From the NCBI GenBank assembly GCA_031267615.1, contig JAIRYM010000091.1, forward strand, positions 1-47,614: a stretch of DNA of 47,614 nucleotides, read 5' to 3'. A program made the position numbers and the translations under genes. This DNA comes from Dysgonamonadaceae bacterium. GTDB lineage: Bacteria > Bacteroidota > Bacteroidia > Bacteroidales > Azobacteroidaceae. Below are positions 7,464-17,053 of the stretch, in pieces (within the stretch, counting starts at the first letter, position 1; each line of letters opens with the position of its first letter). Below the pieces are notes generated by a model, which ran no database searches, was not told the DNA's origin, and saw only the letters and a list, made by a program, of their open reading frames with translations.

Positions 7464-9068
7464 TTAATCAACTTTTTCACCAAGGAATCCGAGGTAGTCC
7501 ACACGACTGCGATTCGTTCCGCTTGTAGTGCCAAGAACTTTAAATCTCAAATAACGATAGGTTTTTCTTTCCTGAGCAAATCTGAAAGGGAATTGGAAAG
7601 AAATACCGTTCCTCAAAGCTTGAACATCTTCAATATAAAGGTTACCGTTCAATATTGCCAAACCTTCCATACCAGAAGGCAATACAAGGTGTCCTTTTTC
7701 TCTGGATATCAACAGTTCCCACGTGCCGTCTGTTTCCCAAAACTTGCCTGCCATTTTATAATCGGCAACAATTCTACCCGATTGTGTTGCGTTCAACGTA
7801 TCAAGATAAGCATAGTTGTAGTTACCATCTGCATCCTGTATCAGGTTATCGCCGTGAATGGCTATGGTGTCGAGATATGACCACGAAGTCCAGTATCGCA
7901 GGTGTTCAGATACGTCGGCTTTACTTCCAAGACTAATAGGAAAACCAAAAGCTGTATTGCTCGGCATATCTCCTTCTTCCTTACAGCCCCATATTTCAAA
8001 GTCAGACATTACCGACGCAGTTCCATAACCGGTACCGTCCTTTTTGTCGTCACGCGGCTCAATACCCAGCACAAAAGTAGTGAATATTGCACTGAAACCA
8101 AAGTCAATTGTGAAATAATAGGGATAAACATCTATTCCTTTAGGTATCACATTTGCTTCAAAATACGCATCTGCCTGATATGCGTTGTTGTCCCACCAAT
8201 AGGTAGCATCATCGCTCCATTCCTGATAGAATGATGCGTCAAAACCAGTCGAGCCGGGTCCGCAATCTCCGTGATATCTGTGTGTATTGTCCGCGGCGGG
8301 CGTGGGCGTCATGCCATATAAGGAACGCGTTATTACCTTTCCATCTGAACCAACAATGGATGTTGGCAGAGGACTTTCTTTCATCGGTGCATGAATTGCA
8401 TAAACAGGACTCGAGTAATTCCACCATTCGTCGATAAACTCAAACTTGTACATTTTCTCTTTTTCAGGCGTAAAATACGCAGTATCATACTTCATAGTAT
8501 ATTCCACGCGAGCCTGCGATGAGAAATAAAATGGACCGGGAGTAAACACAGAATCGCCTTTTTGCAGACTCTTAATGGAGTCATAAACCGAAACAAGAAT
8601 GGCTATATCCTGTTGTGTAGGATTGTCCCACTCAACATAAATACCGCCAGGTCCATTCATTGTTGTCAGAGTTCGAGAAACTAAAGCAATTACATTTGGC
8701 AGCGGCGCTTCTTCTCCTTCTTTCGGTTCAGACAAATTATTGCTTTCATCTACCGCATAAAGAGTGAACTTATGCGGAATTGTATCGCCAAATCCTTTAA
8801 GTATTATACGACCTGAATGATACGAAGCAAATGTTTCCGACAATTCGCCTTCTGTACCGTTTTTCAAAAAAGTGGCTCTAACTCCGACCAAATCAAGATC
8901 TGTAGGCGGAGTAAAATAAACTGTCAGTTCTCCATATCCCGGCACAACGTCGTTGATAGTAACAGGACCGGGCGCAACGTTGTCTTGCTCTGTGCTTAAT
9001 GGCTGTTCCCATTGAGAGCAACTCACAATAGTAAGCAGCGAAATAAATAAAAACAAGTACTTTTTCAT
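7464..9068 (-). CDS. SusE-position surface lipoprotein with discoidin-like (F5/8-type) C-terminus (DUF4959/DUF5126/DUF5000-type)
   Basis: A 534-aa lipoprotein: the signal peptide ends LLTIVSCS, with the lipidated Cys near residue 17. Two fibronectin-like repeats follow (about 30-125 and 125-225), with phrases such as APGPVTINDVVPG and the paired WDNPTQQDI segment. The C-terminal part (about 250-530) has the F5/8-type C pattern PYYFTIDFGFSA...FEIWG and ends in a KTYRYLRFKVLGT segment. This is the architecture seen downstream of SusD in many Bacteroidota loci, where the protein probably sits on the cell surface and binds glycan. The ligand is unknown. It follows susD by 30 bp and is last in the operon. 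Confidence 0.8.
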   Translation of the reverse strand: MKKYLFLFISLLTIVSCSQWEQPLSTEQDNVAPGPVTINDVVPGYGELTVYFTPPTDLDLVGVRATFLKNGTEGELSETFASYHSGRIILKGFGDTIPHKFTLYAVDESNNLSEPKEGEEAPLPNVIALVSRTLTTMNGPGGIYVEWDNPTQQDIAILVSVYDSIKSLQKGDSVFTPGPFYFSSQARVEYTMKYDTAYFTPEKEKMYKFEFIDEWWNYSSPVYAIHAPMKESPLPTSIVGSDGKVITRSLYGMTPTPAADNTHRYHGDCGPGSTGFDASFYQEWSDDATYWWDNNAYQADAYFEANVIPKGIDVYPYYFTIDFGFSAIFTTFVLGIEPRDDKKDGTGYGTASVMSDFEIWGCKEEGDMPSNTAFGFPISLGSKADVSEHLRYWTSWSYLDTIAIHGDNLIQDADGNYNYAYLDTLNATQSGRIVADYKMAGKFWETDGTWELLISREKGHLVLPSGMEGLAILNGNLYIEDVQALRNGISFQFPFRFAQERKTYRYLRFKVLGTTSGTNRSRVDYLGFLGEKVD

Positions 9069-9098
9069 ATATTTAACTTTTAAAAATTAACATTATTA

Positions 9099-11219
9099 TT
9101 AATTAACACCTTTCCAGTAGGGACTCTGCAAAAGTTTCGTATTGTTAATCAATGCTTGAATATTTATCGGGAAGAAATAATCCTTCTCGCCCCATTGTAT
9201 CTGATACAGATTCTGCGGTATGTAATAATCATCCGGAATATCCGGCTGACGCAGGTGATCTAACGCAGGATTTGCCCCACGAACAGGCTTGTCATAATAT
9301 TTTGACAGTTCTTTCCATCGACGTATATCCCAAAAACGCACACCTTCAAAAGCAAACTCGTTAAGTCGTTCACGATGTATAATCTCGCGCAAACCGGCTC
9401 TGTTAAGCGGTTTTGCTTTAGTTGTAGCATCTTTACCATAAGTTTCCCAACTTTCAACGACTCCCTCAAGTCCTGTACGGGCACGCACAGAGTCGATCCA
9501 ATAATAAGCGGCACTATTTGCAAGTTCAGTTGCATCATTATCAAAATTACCATCATTTCCAATTTCATTCAATGCTTCAGCGTACATCAGATAAAGGTCT
9601 GCCAAACGAATAATAGGAAATGGATATCTTTCCAGCAGTGCACCGCTTATTATGTTTTGTACCGTTATAGCATTTGCTATCTCATAATAAGAATCAATTG
9701 CCGCAAGTTTCTGCACCATATAACCGGTCGCAGGGAAACGTTCGACAATATTGAGATTGAAATTTCCATTCCATGTAACCCACATTCCAGCAGGCACAGA
9801 CGAAGTATTCGCCACAAAACCGGGCAATGCTCCGTAATAAAGAGAGAACGGATAGAGGATAGCGCCATAAAAACGGGGTTCGCGGTCGAAGTGCAAAGCA
9901 GCGGTATAACGGTTCAGTCCTGCCGCGACTACAGGATTTGTTGCAGCGGGCATAAACGCTCTGCCATCGAACTGCTTCCTTTTATACAAGCCTGCTGTAT
10001 CTGCAGACAATTGATACCAATCTTTGTCATCTTCAATAGGAATACCGTGTCCTGTATAGAATTGCTCAACCAGACTCAAAGTAGGAGCATAGTTGTGTTT
10101 CAGTTGTCCCCAACCCATACTCTGCACATTTGCCGATCCCAAAACAGGAATATTCGCTTCATGAATTTTATCACAACGGCGCTGGTCGCCCCAAATGATT
10201 TCAGTATTATATTCCCATTTATGAGTTACAGCTCCACGCACTTGAGACGCGTTGATGATAGTATCATTTACGAGAGAAATGTCGAGAATTTCAGTCGGGT
10301 GTGCATCTCTGAAATTATAGAGTTTGCGTCCTTTCGCTTCTGCTTCTTGTATTGCAATATTAAGCCAGTATGCCGCAGTATCCCATTTTGCTGCTTTATA
10401 TTCAGGAAACAAGTCTGTTCCTGAATAACCCGGCGCCTGTCTTGCTTCTTCGTTCCCGTTGAACAGCGGACTTGCAGCATAAGTAAGCACTTCAGCCTTC
10501 AAGGCAAGACAGATAACACGGTCGGGCTTACCTGCTTCATTTCGAACCACCATCAATGTGGTGTCTTCCATAATTGCCGCTGCCGCATCAAGCCAATTAC
10601 AAATATAATGAACTACTGTGTCTATTGGTTCACGAATTTGCATCTTTAGGTCATCGTCATCATGAAGTTCTACATTTACATCGCGTATAACAGGGATAGG
10701 TCCATACATTCGCATCAGCCAAAAATGATAATATGCTTTCAGGAACTGCACCTGCGCTATCCAATAATTTCTTTCATCTTGATATAAGTCATAAGGTTCT
10801 TCGCTTTTCGCCAAGAAGATGTTACAGTCACGTAATGCGGTAAACAGAGCTTTTCCTCCGTTTACATTTCCATCCTTTCCAAACGATTTTGCTGTAAAAT
10901 AATTTGGTGAAGGATCTTGAGGGTCATTTTTTCCAAACGGAATTTTTCTCCATAAAGATAAATTAATACCTGAGGAATTATCGAAAAACCACACTTCATC
11001 GCCCCCTACAAGAGCAGGGTTAGCTTCGGTATTGCCATGATCGGGCATAAACGAATAGAGTCCAACCAAAAACTTCTGCGCCTCTGCCCTATTCTTAAAA
11101 GCATCGTCGAGAGTCGGAAAATCGTCAGGTACAACGTCAAGAAAATCGCTGCACGAAACCGCCGCCAAAAGTGGTACTAACAATAGATACTTTTTAAATT
11201 TATTTAAATATGTTTTCAT
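9099..11219 (-). CDS. RagB/SusD family nutrient uptake outer membrane lipoprotein
   Basis: A glycan-binding lid lipoprotein that works on top of its SusC porin at the cell surface. The signal peptide ends LLAAVSCSDFLD, with the conserved lipobox Cys and the FLD motif usual at SusD N-termini. TPR-like helices are suggested by the YHFWLMRMYGPIPVI segment near residue 165. The C-terminal RLNEFAFEGVRFWDIRRW motif near residue 630 is the hallmark of the family. At 706 aa it is longer than many SusD proteins. It is 36 bp downstream of susC. Confidence 0.95.
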   Translation of the reverse strand: MKTYLNKFKKYLLLVPLLAAVSCSDFLDVVPDDFPTLDDAFKNRAEAQKFLVGLYSFMPDHGNTEANPALVGGDEVWFFDNSSGINLSLWRKIPFGKNDPQDPSPNYFTAKSFGKDGNVNGGKALFTALRDCNIFLAKSEEPYDLYQDERNYWIAQVQFLKAYYHFWLMRMYGPIPVIRDVNVELHDDDDLKMQIREPIDTVVHYICNWLDAAAAIMEDTTLMVVRNEAGKPDRVICLALKAEVLTYAASPLFNGNEEARQAPGYSGTDLFPEYKAAKWDTAAYWLNIAIQEAEAKGRKLYNFRDAHPTEILDISLVNDTIINASQVRGAVTHKWEYNTEIIWGDQRRCDKIHEANIPVLGSANVQSMGWGQLKHNYAPTLSLVEQFYTGHGIPIEDDKDWYQLSADTAGLYKRKQFDGRAFMPAATNPVVAAGLNRYTAALHFDREPRFYGAILYPFSLYYGALPGFVANTSSVPAGMWVTWNGNFNLNIVERFPATGYMVQKLAAIDSYYEIANAITVQNIISGALLERYPFPIIRLADLYLMYAEALNEIGNDGNFDNDATELANSAAYYWIDSVRARTGLEGVVESWETYGKDATTKAKPLNRAGLREIIHRERLNEFAFEGVRFWDIRRWKELSKYYDKPVRGANPALDHLRQPDIPDDYYIPQNLYQIQWGEKDYFFPINIQALINNTKLLQSPYWKGVN

Positions 11220-11255
11220 ACATTTATATTTTTTATTTGTTAATATTTAATTAGT

Positions 11256-14200
11256 TTAAAGGGTCAAGTTTAAACCAACGTTCCACACACGCTGCAATGG
11301 ATAGTTAAGTCCATTGCTGGCTAATTCCACATCCCAAAACTTGAATTTGCTGAATAGCAACAGATTGGTGCCACTCACATAAAGGCGCAATGAGCCTACT
11401 CGCATTTTCTTTGTCCATTTATCCGGCAATGAGTAACCGAGTTCAAGACTCTTAAAACGAAGATATGAATTATCATACATCCAAAATGTACTTGGAGTGC
11501 CCTCTTCATCCTTGTCGTTCATCCAGTTGTTCGAAAATTGTGATTCTGAACTTGCAAGGCGAGGCCAGCGAGCATACGGATTAGGATTTGCTTCCGACCA
11601 GTAGTCGTCTGCAATAAATTGCGCCAAACCTGTTTCATACAATTTGTTGTCTTCGTTTGTTGGTCCATGTATGATAAACGGCGCCATCTTCTGGCTGTTG
11701 ATAAACAGTGAAGCGCGATCTGAACCCTGGAAAAATGCAGAAAGGTCAATTCCCTTGTAACCTATTGAGAAACCGAAACCATAGTTGATTTCAGGTGTTG
11801 TCGGATAACCTATACCCGTTTTGTCCAAATCGTTAATAGTTCCATCTCCATTCAAATCTTTATACATTATATCACCCGGCATTGCACCCGACTGATAGGC
11901 TGAAGAAGGGTCGCCATCGATTCCATTATAATATTCTATTTCAGCATTATCAATAAACAAACGTTCAGCAATATAACCCATTCTTTGCTTTGTTGTCATT
12001 CCTACATGCGAGCGCCACGGCGAGCCAAGTTCTGCATATCCTGCTTCTTCATAAACGGCAAAAGTTGAATGAGCAAAAGTGAAGTTCCCTCGCGCTGTTA
12101 GCCACCAATCTTTACTAAACGACTGATTATAGTCCAAAGAAATATCAATACCTTCCGTATCAGCCTCTCCTGAATTAACATACGGCACTGACCACAAACC
12201 CATTGTAACAGAAATATCTGAACGTGGTTGAAGAATATTCACACGATGTTCTTTATAGATGTCAGCCAAGATATTAACTTTATTAAAAAATCCAAGTTCG
12301 ATACCGAGGTTGTGCTTATAAGCAATTTCCCATGTAATGCTTTCGTTTTTATATGCATTGATTTTAACGCCTTTCTTGTCTTTTCCCCAACCGTTGAAAG
12401 TATATCCATACGAAAAATCGCCTTCAGGCAATCTTGCATCATCACTGTTAAGAGAAACATTTTCGAGATAGAAAAATCTTTGGTCACCAATAGCGTCGTT
12501 ACCTACAAGTCCGTATGAGTAACGTAATTTCAACATAGAAATTTTGTCTTTAATGGGGGTCCAGAATTTTTCATTAGAAATTAGATAGCCTGCACCAAGA
12601 GAAGGGAAGAAGCCCCAGCGATGTTTTGCTGCAAATTTTTCGGAACCGTTATAACCAAAGTTTAATTCAACGATATAACGCAAGTCATAATCATAAGTGA
12701 AACGTCCGGCAAGTCCGAGGTTACGTTCCGGCAAGGATTCAAAGAATTTGCCTTCCTCTGCATCGCCTGTCTGACGGTTTCGCCCTGTTGCAACAAGCAT
12801 ACCACTCACATTGTGGATATCAAAATTATTTGCATAGTTCAATGACGCTTCACCGTACATTATGCCCTGCACCCCTTTACTTTCCGGCTTATACGTAAGA
12901 TAGTCACGTCCTTTATCAGGGTTGATTTCTTCCAGAAAAACATCGTTGGTATAAATAGAAGAAAAAGCAGTATAGTAGAATGGCTCTTTGGAACGCACCA
13001 GCGCATATTGTGCATTTCGCGTTGCATTAACCAAAGCGCGTCCGGAAAGTCCTTTCATAATACCGCTAAGATCCTGTTTCAGTTCAAATTGAGCCATCAA
13101 CGAAGAAGTGCTGCTTGTTCTGTAACCACGCAACATCTCTGCATAAGGGTTCATATAAGGATTACTTGCAGCCATAAAATCATTTCCAAACAGGATATGG
13201 CTTGCATTAGCATAACTGCCTTTCACATGAATTATTTCCTCTTCTCCAAGTTCGTTTTGTCCTATGAAAGTTCCTGTACCATAATCCGACGGATAGTAGG
13301 CAGGAAAACGAACAGGCGAAACTTGCAAAATTTTTGAATAGAGGTCATTACCGCCAGCCATAGGTCCTTGATAGTCATCAAAACCGCCGTGCAAACGAAC
13401 TGCCATTGAAGTAGTCGGGGTAATGTCGATATTGATATTCGAGTGAAGTGTATATTTCTTGTAGTTCACATTGTTGTCGAAATCACTGCGTGTTTCTTTT
13501 TTCAGAATACCGTTATCATTGGCAAACGAACCCGAAACATAATAGCGTGCAACTTTGCCGCCACCGGAAACGCTCATATTAACTCGCTGGTTGGTTGCTA
13601 CATCTTTGATTAGCATATCCATCCAGTCGGTATAGGGATAAAGGTAGGTATCTACTGAAGACGGGTCTTCAATACCTCTTAATACTTCTTGTATATATGC
13701 TCTAGGATAAACCAATCGTCGCGTTCTGCTTCCTGTTTGAGAAATAGCCCTTGTTGAATATGCCTCGTTAGCCATATTCATATAGTCGGCAGCGCCTGCC
13801 ATCTCTAATTTGCTGGTAGGAGAAGACCAACCGTTTTCTACACGGAAATTAACACGGGATTTTCCTTCTTTACCTTCTTTTGTAGAGATGAGGATGACAC
13901 CGTTAGCGCCTCGTGCGCCGTAAATTGCGGTTGCAGTAGCATCTTTTAACACCGAAAACGACTGCAAATCATCAGGATGAAGTTTTGCCAAATCATCTTT
14001 GCTCACTTCAATGTTGTCGATAAGAATCAGAGGGTCAACTTTTCCTGTTCCAAACGATGTAACGCCTCGTATAAAAAAGTCTGCATTAGATTCTGCGCCC
14101 GGCTCGCCTGAAGTCTGATAAGAAATCATACCTGCGATACGTCCTGCAAATGATGTGGTAAGATTACTGCTCGGAACACGCAAATCTTTCGTATCCACAC

Positions 14201-14624
14201 TCTGTATAGAACCAATCACTCTTTCCTTCTTTTGTTTAGCAAAGCCGACAACAGTAAATTCGTCAAGTTCATTTACCTGTTCTTCCATCACAATAATAAG
14301 GCTGGACTGTCCTGTATAGGTAATTTCCTTATTCGCCATACCAAGCGAAGATGCAACCAACTTTGTACCGCTAACAACATTAGTCATCTCAAAATTACCG
14401 TCATCATCGGCAGCAACACCTCTCGTACTCCCGACAACATTAATAAGAACGCCCGGAATGCCGTCTCCGTTCATATCAACTACACGTCCTTTTAAATTTG
14501 ATCCTTCCTGTGCGAATACAGAAGTGGAACCAAGTAGAAAAACAGCACACAACAGGAATATAAAGGTTCGTATCCCTCCTGAATGCAACAGTTTTCCAAT
14601 CAAGATTTTTAATTTTACTCTCAT
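11256..14624 (-). CDS. SusC/RagA family TonB-linked outer membrane protein
   Basis: A TonB-dependent importer for oligosaccharides or similar substrates. It has a signal peptide ending SVFAQEG, a carboxypeptidase-regulatory-like domain (LKGRVVDMNGDGIPGVLINV, about residues 45-120), a TonB-box-like DEFTVVGFAKQ, and a plug domain with the SusC signature SVLKDATATAIYGARGANGVI. A 22-strand barrel follows, ending NVGLNLTL with an aromatic near the terminus. The ORF opens at 14633 but the ATG at 14624 (MRVKLKILIGK) is the likelier start; about 1122 aa. It is first in an operon with SusD- and SusE-like genes; no hydrolase or regulator is adjacent. Confidence 0.95.
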   Translation of the reverse strand: MRVKLKILIGKLLHSGGIRTFIFLLCAVFLLGSTSVFAQEGSNLKGRVVDMNGDGIPGVLINVVGSTRGVAADDDGNFEMTNVVSGTKLVASSLGMANKEITYTGQSSLIIVMEEQVNELDEFTVVGFAKQKKERVIGSIQSVDTKDLRVPSSNLTTSFAGRIAGMISYQTSGEPGAESNADFFIRGVTSFGTGKVDPLILIDNIEVSKDDLAKLHPDDLQSFSVLKDATATAIYGARGANGVILISTKEGKEGKSRVNFRVENGWSSPTSKLEMAGAADYMNMANEAYSTRAISQTGSRTRRLVYPRAYIQEVLRGIEDPSSVDTYLYPYTDWMDMLIKDVATNQRVNMSVSGGGKVARYYVSGSFANDNGILKKETRSDFDNNVNYKKYTLHSNINIDITPTTSMAVRLHGGFDDYQGPMAGGNDLYSKILQVSPVRFPAYYPSDYGTGTFIGQNELGEEEIIHVKGSYANASHILFGNDFMAASNPYMNPYAEMLRGYRTSSTSSLMAQFELKQDLSGIMKGLSGRALVNATRNAQYALVRSKEPFYYTAFSSIYTNDVFLEEINPDKGRDYLTYKPESKGVQGIMYGEASLNYANNFDIHNVSGMLVATGRNRQTGDAEEGKFFESLPERNLGLAGRFTYDYDLRYIVELNFGYNGSEKFAAKHRWGFFPSLGAGYLISNEKFWTPIKDKISMLKLRYSYGLVGNDAIGDQRFFYLENVSLNSDDARLPEGDFSYGYTFNGWGKDKKGVKINAYKNESITWEIAYKHNLGIELGFFNKVNILADIYKEHRVNILQPRSDISVTMGLWSVPYVNSGEADTEGIDISLDYNQSFSKDWWLTARGNFTFAHSTFAVYEEAGYAELGSPWRSHVGMTTKQRMGYIAERLFIDNAEIEYYNGIDGDPSSAYQSGAMPGDIMYKDLNGDGTINDLDKTGIGYPTTPEINYGFGFSIGYKGIDLSAFFQGSDRASLFINSQKMAPFIIHGPTNEDNKLYETGLAQFIADDYWSEANPNPYARWPRLASSESQFSNNWMNDKDEEGTPSTFWMYDNSYLRFKSLELGYSLPDKWTKKMRVGSLRLYVSGTNLLLFSKFKFWDVELASNGLNYPLQRVWNVGLNLTL

Positions 14625-14686
14625 AAAAAACAAATTAAGTTACAAAATTCTTAAAATTTATCACGATATTAAGTTCAAAATAGCTG

Positions 14687-14716
14687 CAAATATAACTGTT
14701 TTTTCCTTATTACAAA
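14687..14716 (-). promoter_or_regulatory. Promoter of the susC-susD operon
   Basis: Minus strand: TTTG (14713-14716), an 18-bp spacer, TATATTTG (14687-14694). Predicted leader of about 55 nt before the susC ATG. Confidence 0.65.
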
Positions 14717-14772
14717 ATTTTTATTGAGTTTTTAACATAAGAATTGTGAATTTTATAGAAAATCTCAATAAA

Positions 14773-14807
14773 AACCGACAGTCATGTTAAAAATGCAGCT
14801 GTCGGTT
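14773..14807 (-). terminator. Intrinsic terminator of the CotH/VTC/DUF2490 cluster
   Basis: Perfect 9-bp stem AACCGACAG/CTGTCGGTT around a 17-nt loop. On the minus strand it is followed by a T run (TTTTTATT). It lies 34 bp after the DUF2490 stop. The rest of the gap 14625-14841 holds the susC promoter and nothing else I recognise. Confidence 0.8.
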
Positions 14808-14841
14808 AAAGGAATTATTAAATTTTTTCTGAACCTAATAA

Positions 14842-15540
14842 TCAAAACTTCATTTTATACGATGCGCCGAGATAAATCACGCGCGGGTCGTCGTATTTAA
14901 GATACTCGTCCCAGCGAACAAATAAGTCGATGGAATTAGTCAGATTAAACTTGTATGTCGTACATGCCTGAATACGCAACCTGACGAAATCATAGTGGGT
15001 CTCGTAATCATTGAGATTTGTAGAAAAATCGCACGAAAGCGACTCGCCCCACCGCGCCCCCATCTGGTGATAGGATACTTCAAACTTGTTTTTCAGTACG
15101 TAACGCGGATTGATACGATATATACCTCTGCTCTCGTCGCGAATTGTCGATTGCACTCGCCCGCGCCACGATACATCCCACTGCCGGTCAAGTGGCTGCT
15201 TATATATCAGGTTAAAGTAAAATCTGTTACGCGCTTCGTAGTGATAATCACCGTTCCACAAATAAATGAAAGCATAATAGAGACCTGCTTTCAGTCGTCC
15301 AGGTATTAGCGGATAGTTCAGTCCGACGGAAGTAACGCTGCGGTCGAAACCGACAGGATTGTTATTTCCGAGGAATCGCAGTTCTTCTTCCACTCCTAAA
15401 CTTATCGGACGGCGATATGTAAATTCCGCCAAATCCTTCTCTCCTTCATACGACATCGACAATCCGCCCTGTGTTGCCCGCGACTGCGCCACAGCCAAGA
15501 CAGGGAATATAAGCGCGATGTACAACATAATTTTTTTCAT
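14842..15540 (-). CDS. DUF2490-type outer membrane protein
   Basis: A 232-aa protein with a signal peptide (MKKIMLYIALIFPVLAVAQS) followed by alternating hydrophobic/polar strands, ending LGASYKMKF with a terminal Phe, as expected of a small outer-membrane beta-barrel. The pattern, including ELRFLGNN, WRGRVQ and LRIQACTTYKF, resembles DUF2490 proteins of Bacteroidota; their function is unknown. The track begins at a GTG at 15546. The ATG two codons later is preferred and lies 2 bp after the DUF4956 stop. In this cluster it could be an export or anchoring component, which is inference from position only. Confidence 0.7.
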   Translation of the reverse strand: MKKIMLYIALIFPVLAVAQSRATQGGLSMSYEGEKDLAEFTYRRPISLGVEEELRFLGNNNPVGFDRSVTSVGLNYPLIPGRLKAGLYYAFIYLWNGDYHYEARNRFYFNLIYKQPLDRQWDVSWRGRVQSTIRDESRGIYRINPRYVLKNKFEVSYHQMGARWGESLSCDFSTNLNDYETHYDFVRLRIQACTTYKFNLTNSIDLFVRWDEYLKYDDPRVIYLGASYKMKF

Positions 15541-15542
15541 AA

Positions 15543-16289
15543 TCACGAAAACTTTGTTACGTGGTCTATTGTATTGATTTCTTTACTCGAAGAATTGTAA
15601 TACACTTTCAGAAATGCCACGTCTCGAAGAAAGTCTATATGTCCAACTTCTATTCTGATGACGTCAAGTCCTGTGCGCTGTTTTACATCGACAAGCAAGT
15701 CGTTGTATTTTTCCGGAGTAACAAGGTTGATTTTCTCATACAGAACGATTTTTGTGGCATTCTGATGCAGAAATTTTGTACCTTCAAGAACTATAACAAA
15801 AAGCAGGAAAAGTATGTTTGCCACAATTACTGAAATAAACGGGATTATAGACGAAAGTCCGTTCACTGCAGAAAGAGCAATGATGACAAACAGGTAGGTC
15901 ATATCCCGTACTTGCAGCGATTCTGTTCTGTATCGTATCATTCCGAATACGGCAAACAGACCGAGAGCGATACCTGCACTCATCGACATTGCCTGCAACA
16001 CGTAGAGCAACAGGAAAATCGACACGCTAAACAGCATAAAAGTAAAATAATAGTCTGTGTTACGGCTCTTTTTATAATAAAAATATTGAACGATGATCCA
16101 TGCAAACAGTATATTGACGAAGAACGAAACGAGTAACATACCGAAGTGCGGAATTTCAAACGGGAAATAGCCTCCGTTTGCTGTGCTTCCGCAAATCTGT
16201 TCAATTGTTTTGTCGTAGAAAGGAGTCATCTTATTCCTTGCTACATTTTCGGCGGCAATCGCCGCATCAATGATATCTCCCTGTATCAT
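15543..16289 (-). CDS. DUF4956 family integral membrane protein
   Basis: A 248-aa protein with about four membrane helices (roughly 48-68, 80-98, 103-120, 133-165). It carries the conserved GLFAVFGMIRYRTESLQVRDM loop typical of DUF4956, then a soluble C-terminal domain of about 75 residues with LDVIRIEVGHIDFLRD. The molecular function of DUF4956 is not known to me. Such proteins recur beside VTC-domain polyphosphate polymerases and CotH kinases, as here. It lies 2 bp after the VTC gene and is probably co-translated with it, suggesting a two-part membrane machine. Confidence 0.85.
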   Translation of the reverse strand: MIQGDIIDAAIAAENVARNKMTPFYDKTIEQICGSTANGGYFPFEIPHFGMLLVSFFVNILFAWIIVQYFYYKKSRNTDYYFTFMLFSVSIFLLLYVLQAMSMSAGIALGLFAVFGMIRYRTESLQVRDMTYLFVIIALSAVNGLSSIIPFISVIVANILFLLFVIVLEGTKFLHQNATKIVLYEKINLVTPEKYNDLLVDVKQRTGLDVIRIEVGHIDFLRDVAFLKVYYNSSSKEINTIDHVTKFS

Positions 16290-16291
16290 AA

Positions 16292-17053
16292 TTATTTTTG
16301 TAATAGTTTGTTAATTAGTTGAATTTTACGTTTAAATCTGTTATACTTGCAGCCGGGATTGGTAAGTACCATCCCGATGCAATACTTACTGAAAGAACTC
16401 CGTTTGATTCGCAGTTCCCGCAAGATTTCGGCAAAGTCTGAACGTTGCCATCCATCTTGTTTGAGTTCGAGAATCATTGCATCGTTGAGCGTAGTTTTTT
16501 CCTGCGTTACACAGTTGAAGAAAGAAAGTCCGGTGTCGATAGTGATTCTTTCTGTAGCCTTTCTGTTAACAAAAGTCATCCTTTGAAAATTGTTTTCCAA
16601 AACAGGCTCAAGCATAGTTGTCGGAAAAAGAGAGTTGTCATCGAGAAATTTCAGTCCATCGGCAAGTCCGTCTATTGTTTCTACGTGCGAAACGGGCGAA
16701 GGTATGCGCTTTTTACTTGTTCTGCCTTTGTTATTCTTATTCTTGATTTCGAGAAATGCAAGCCTTGAATCAATGTATGAACGAATCCTTATCTTTTGAC
16801 GATTCAATTTACCGTTTTGGTGCATTTTCAAAAAATCAAGAGCCTTTGTGTCGAAATATTGCGTAGCGTAGTTTGCAATCCGCTTGTCGCCAATTATTTG
16901 CACCTTAAACTTTGCTTGCATCAGCGACAAAATTTTGGGCAAAAGAGCAACATTAGCTACATATTTCGTATCAATACGGTCCATCAGACGAATGTGCGAC
17001 ATCTCGTCCAATGTGATAACAGCCATATCATTTAGACTTGAAGGCGTACTCAT
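16292..17053 (-). CDS. VTC-domain polyphosphate polymerase-like protein
   Basis: A 253-aa single-domain triphosphate-tunnel protein of the VTC type. The tunnel residues expected for catalysis are visible in order: DTKY (Lys30), KIRIRSY (Arg89, Arg91), LEIKNK (Glu102, Lys104), NRKATERITID near residue 170, ILELK and FSKYCIG near the C-terminus. Yeast Vtc4 uses this set to make polyphosphate from ATP, so an active polymerase is plausible; the product here is not proven. No SPX domain or membrane helix is present, so DUF4956, 2 bp downstream, is the likely membrane partner. It overlaps the upstream gene by 26 bp. Confidence 0.85.
   Translation of the reverse strand: MSTPSSLNDMAVITLDEMSHIRLMDRIDTKYVANVALLPKILSLMQAKFKVQIIGDKRIANYATQYFDTKALDFLKMHQNGKLNRQKIRIRSYIDSRLAFLEIKNKNNKGRTSKKRIPSPVSHVETIDGLADGLKFLDDNSLFPTTMLEPVLENNFQRMTFVNRKATERITIDTGLSFFNCVTQEKTTLNDAMILELKQDGWQRSDFAEILRELRIKRSSFSKYCIGMVLTNPGCKYNRFKRKIQLINKLLQK

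Noticed and set aside
9375-10424. Plus-strand 349-aa ORF antisense to susD
   Set aside because: Cys/Ile/Ser-rich shadow frame with no domain; the SusD gene on the other strand is unambiguous.
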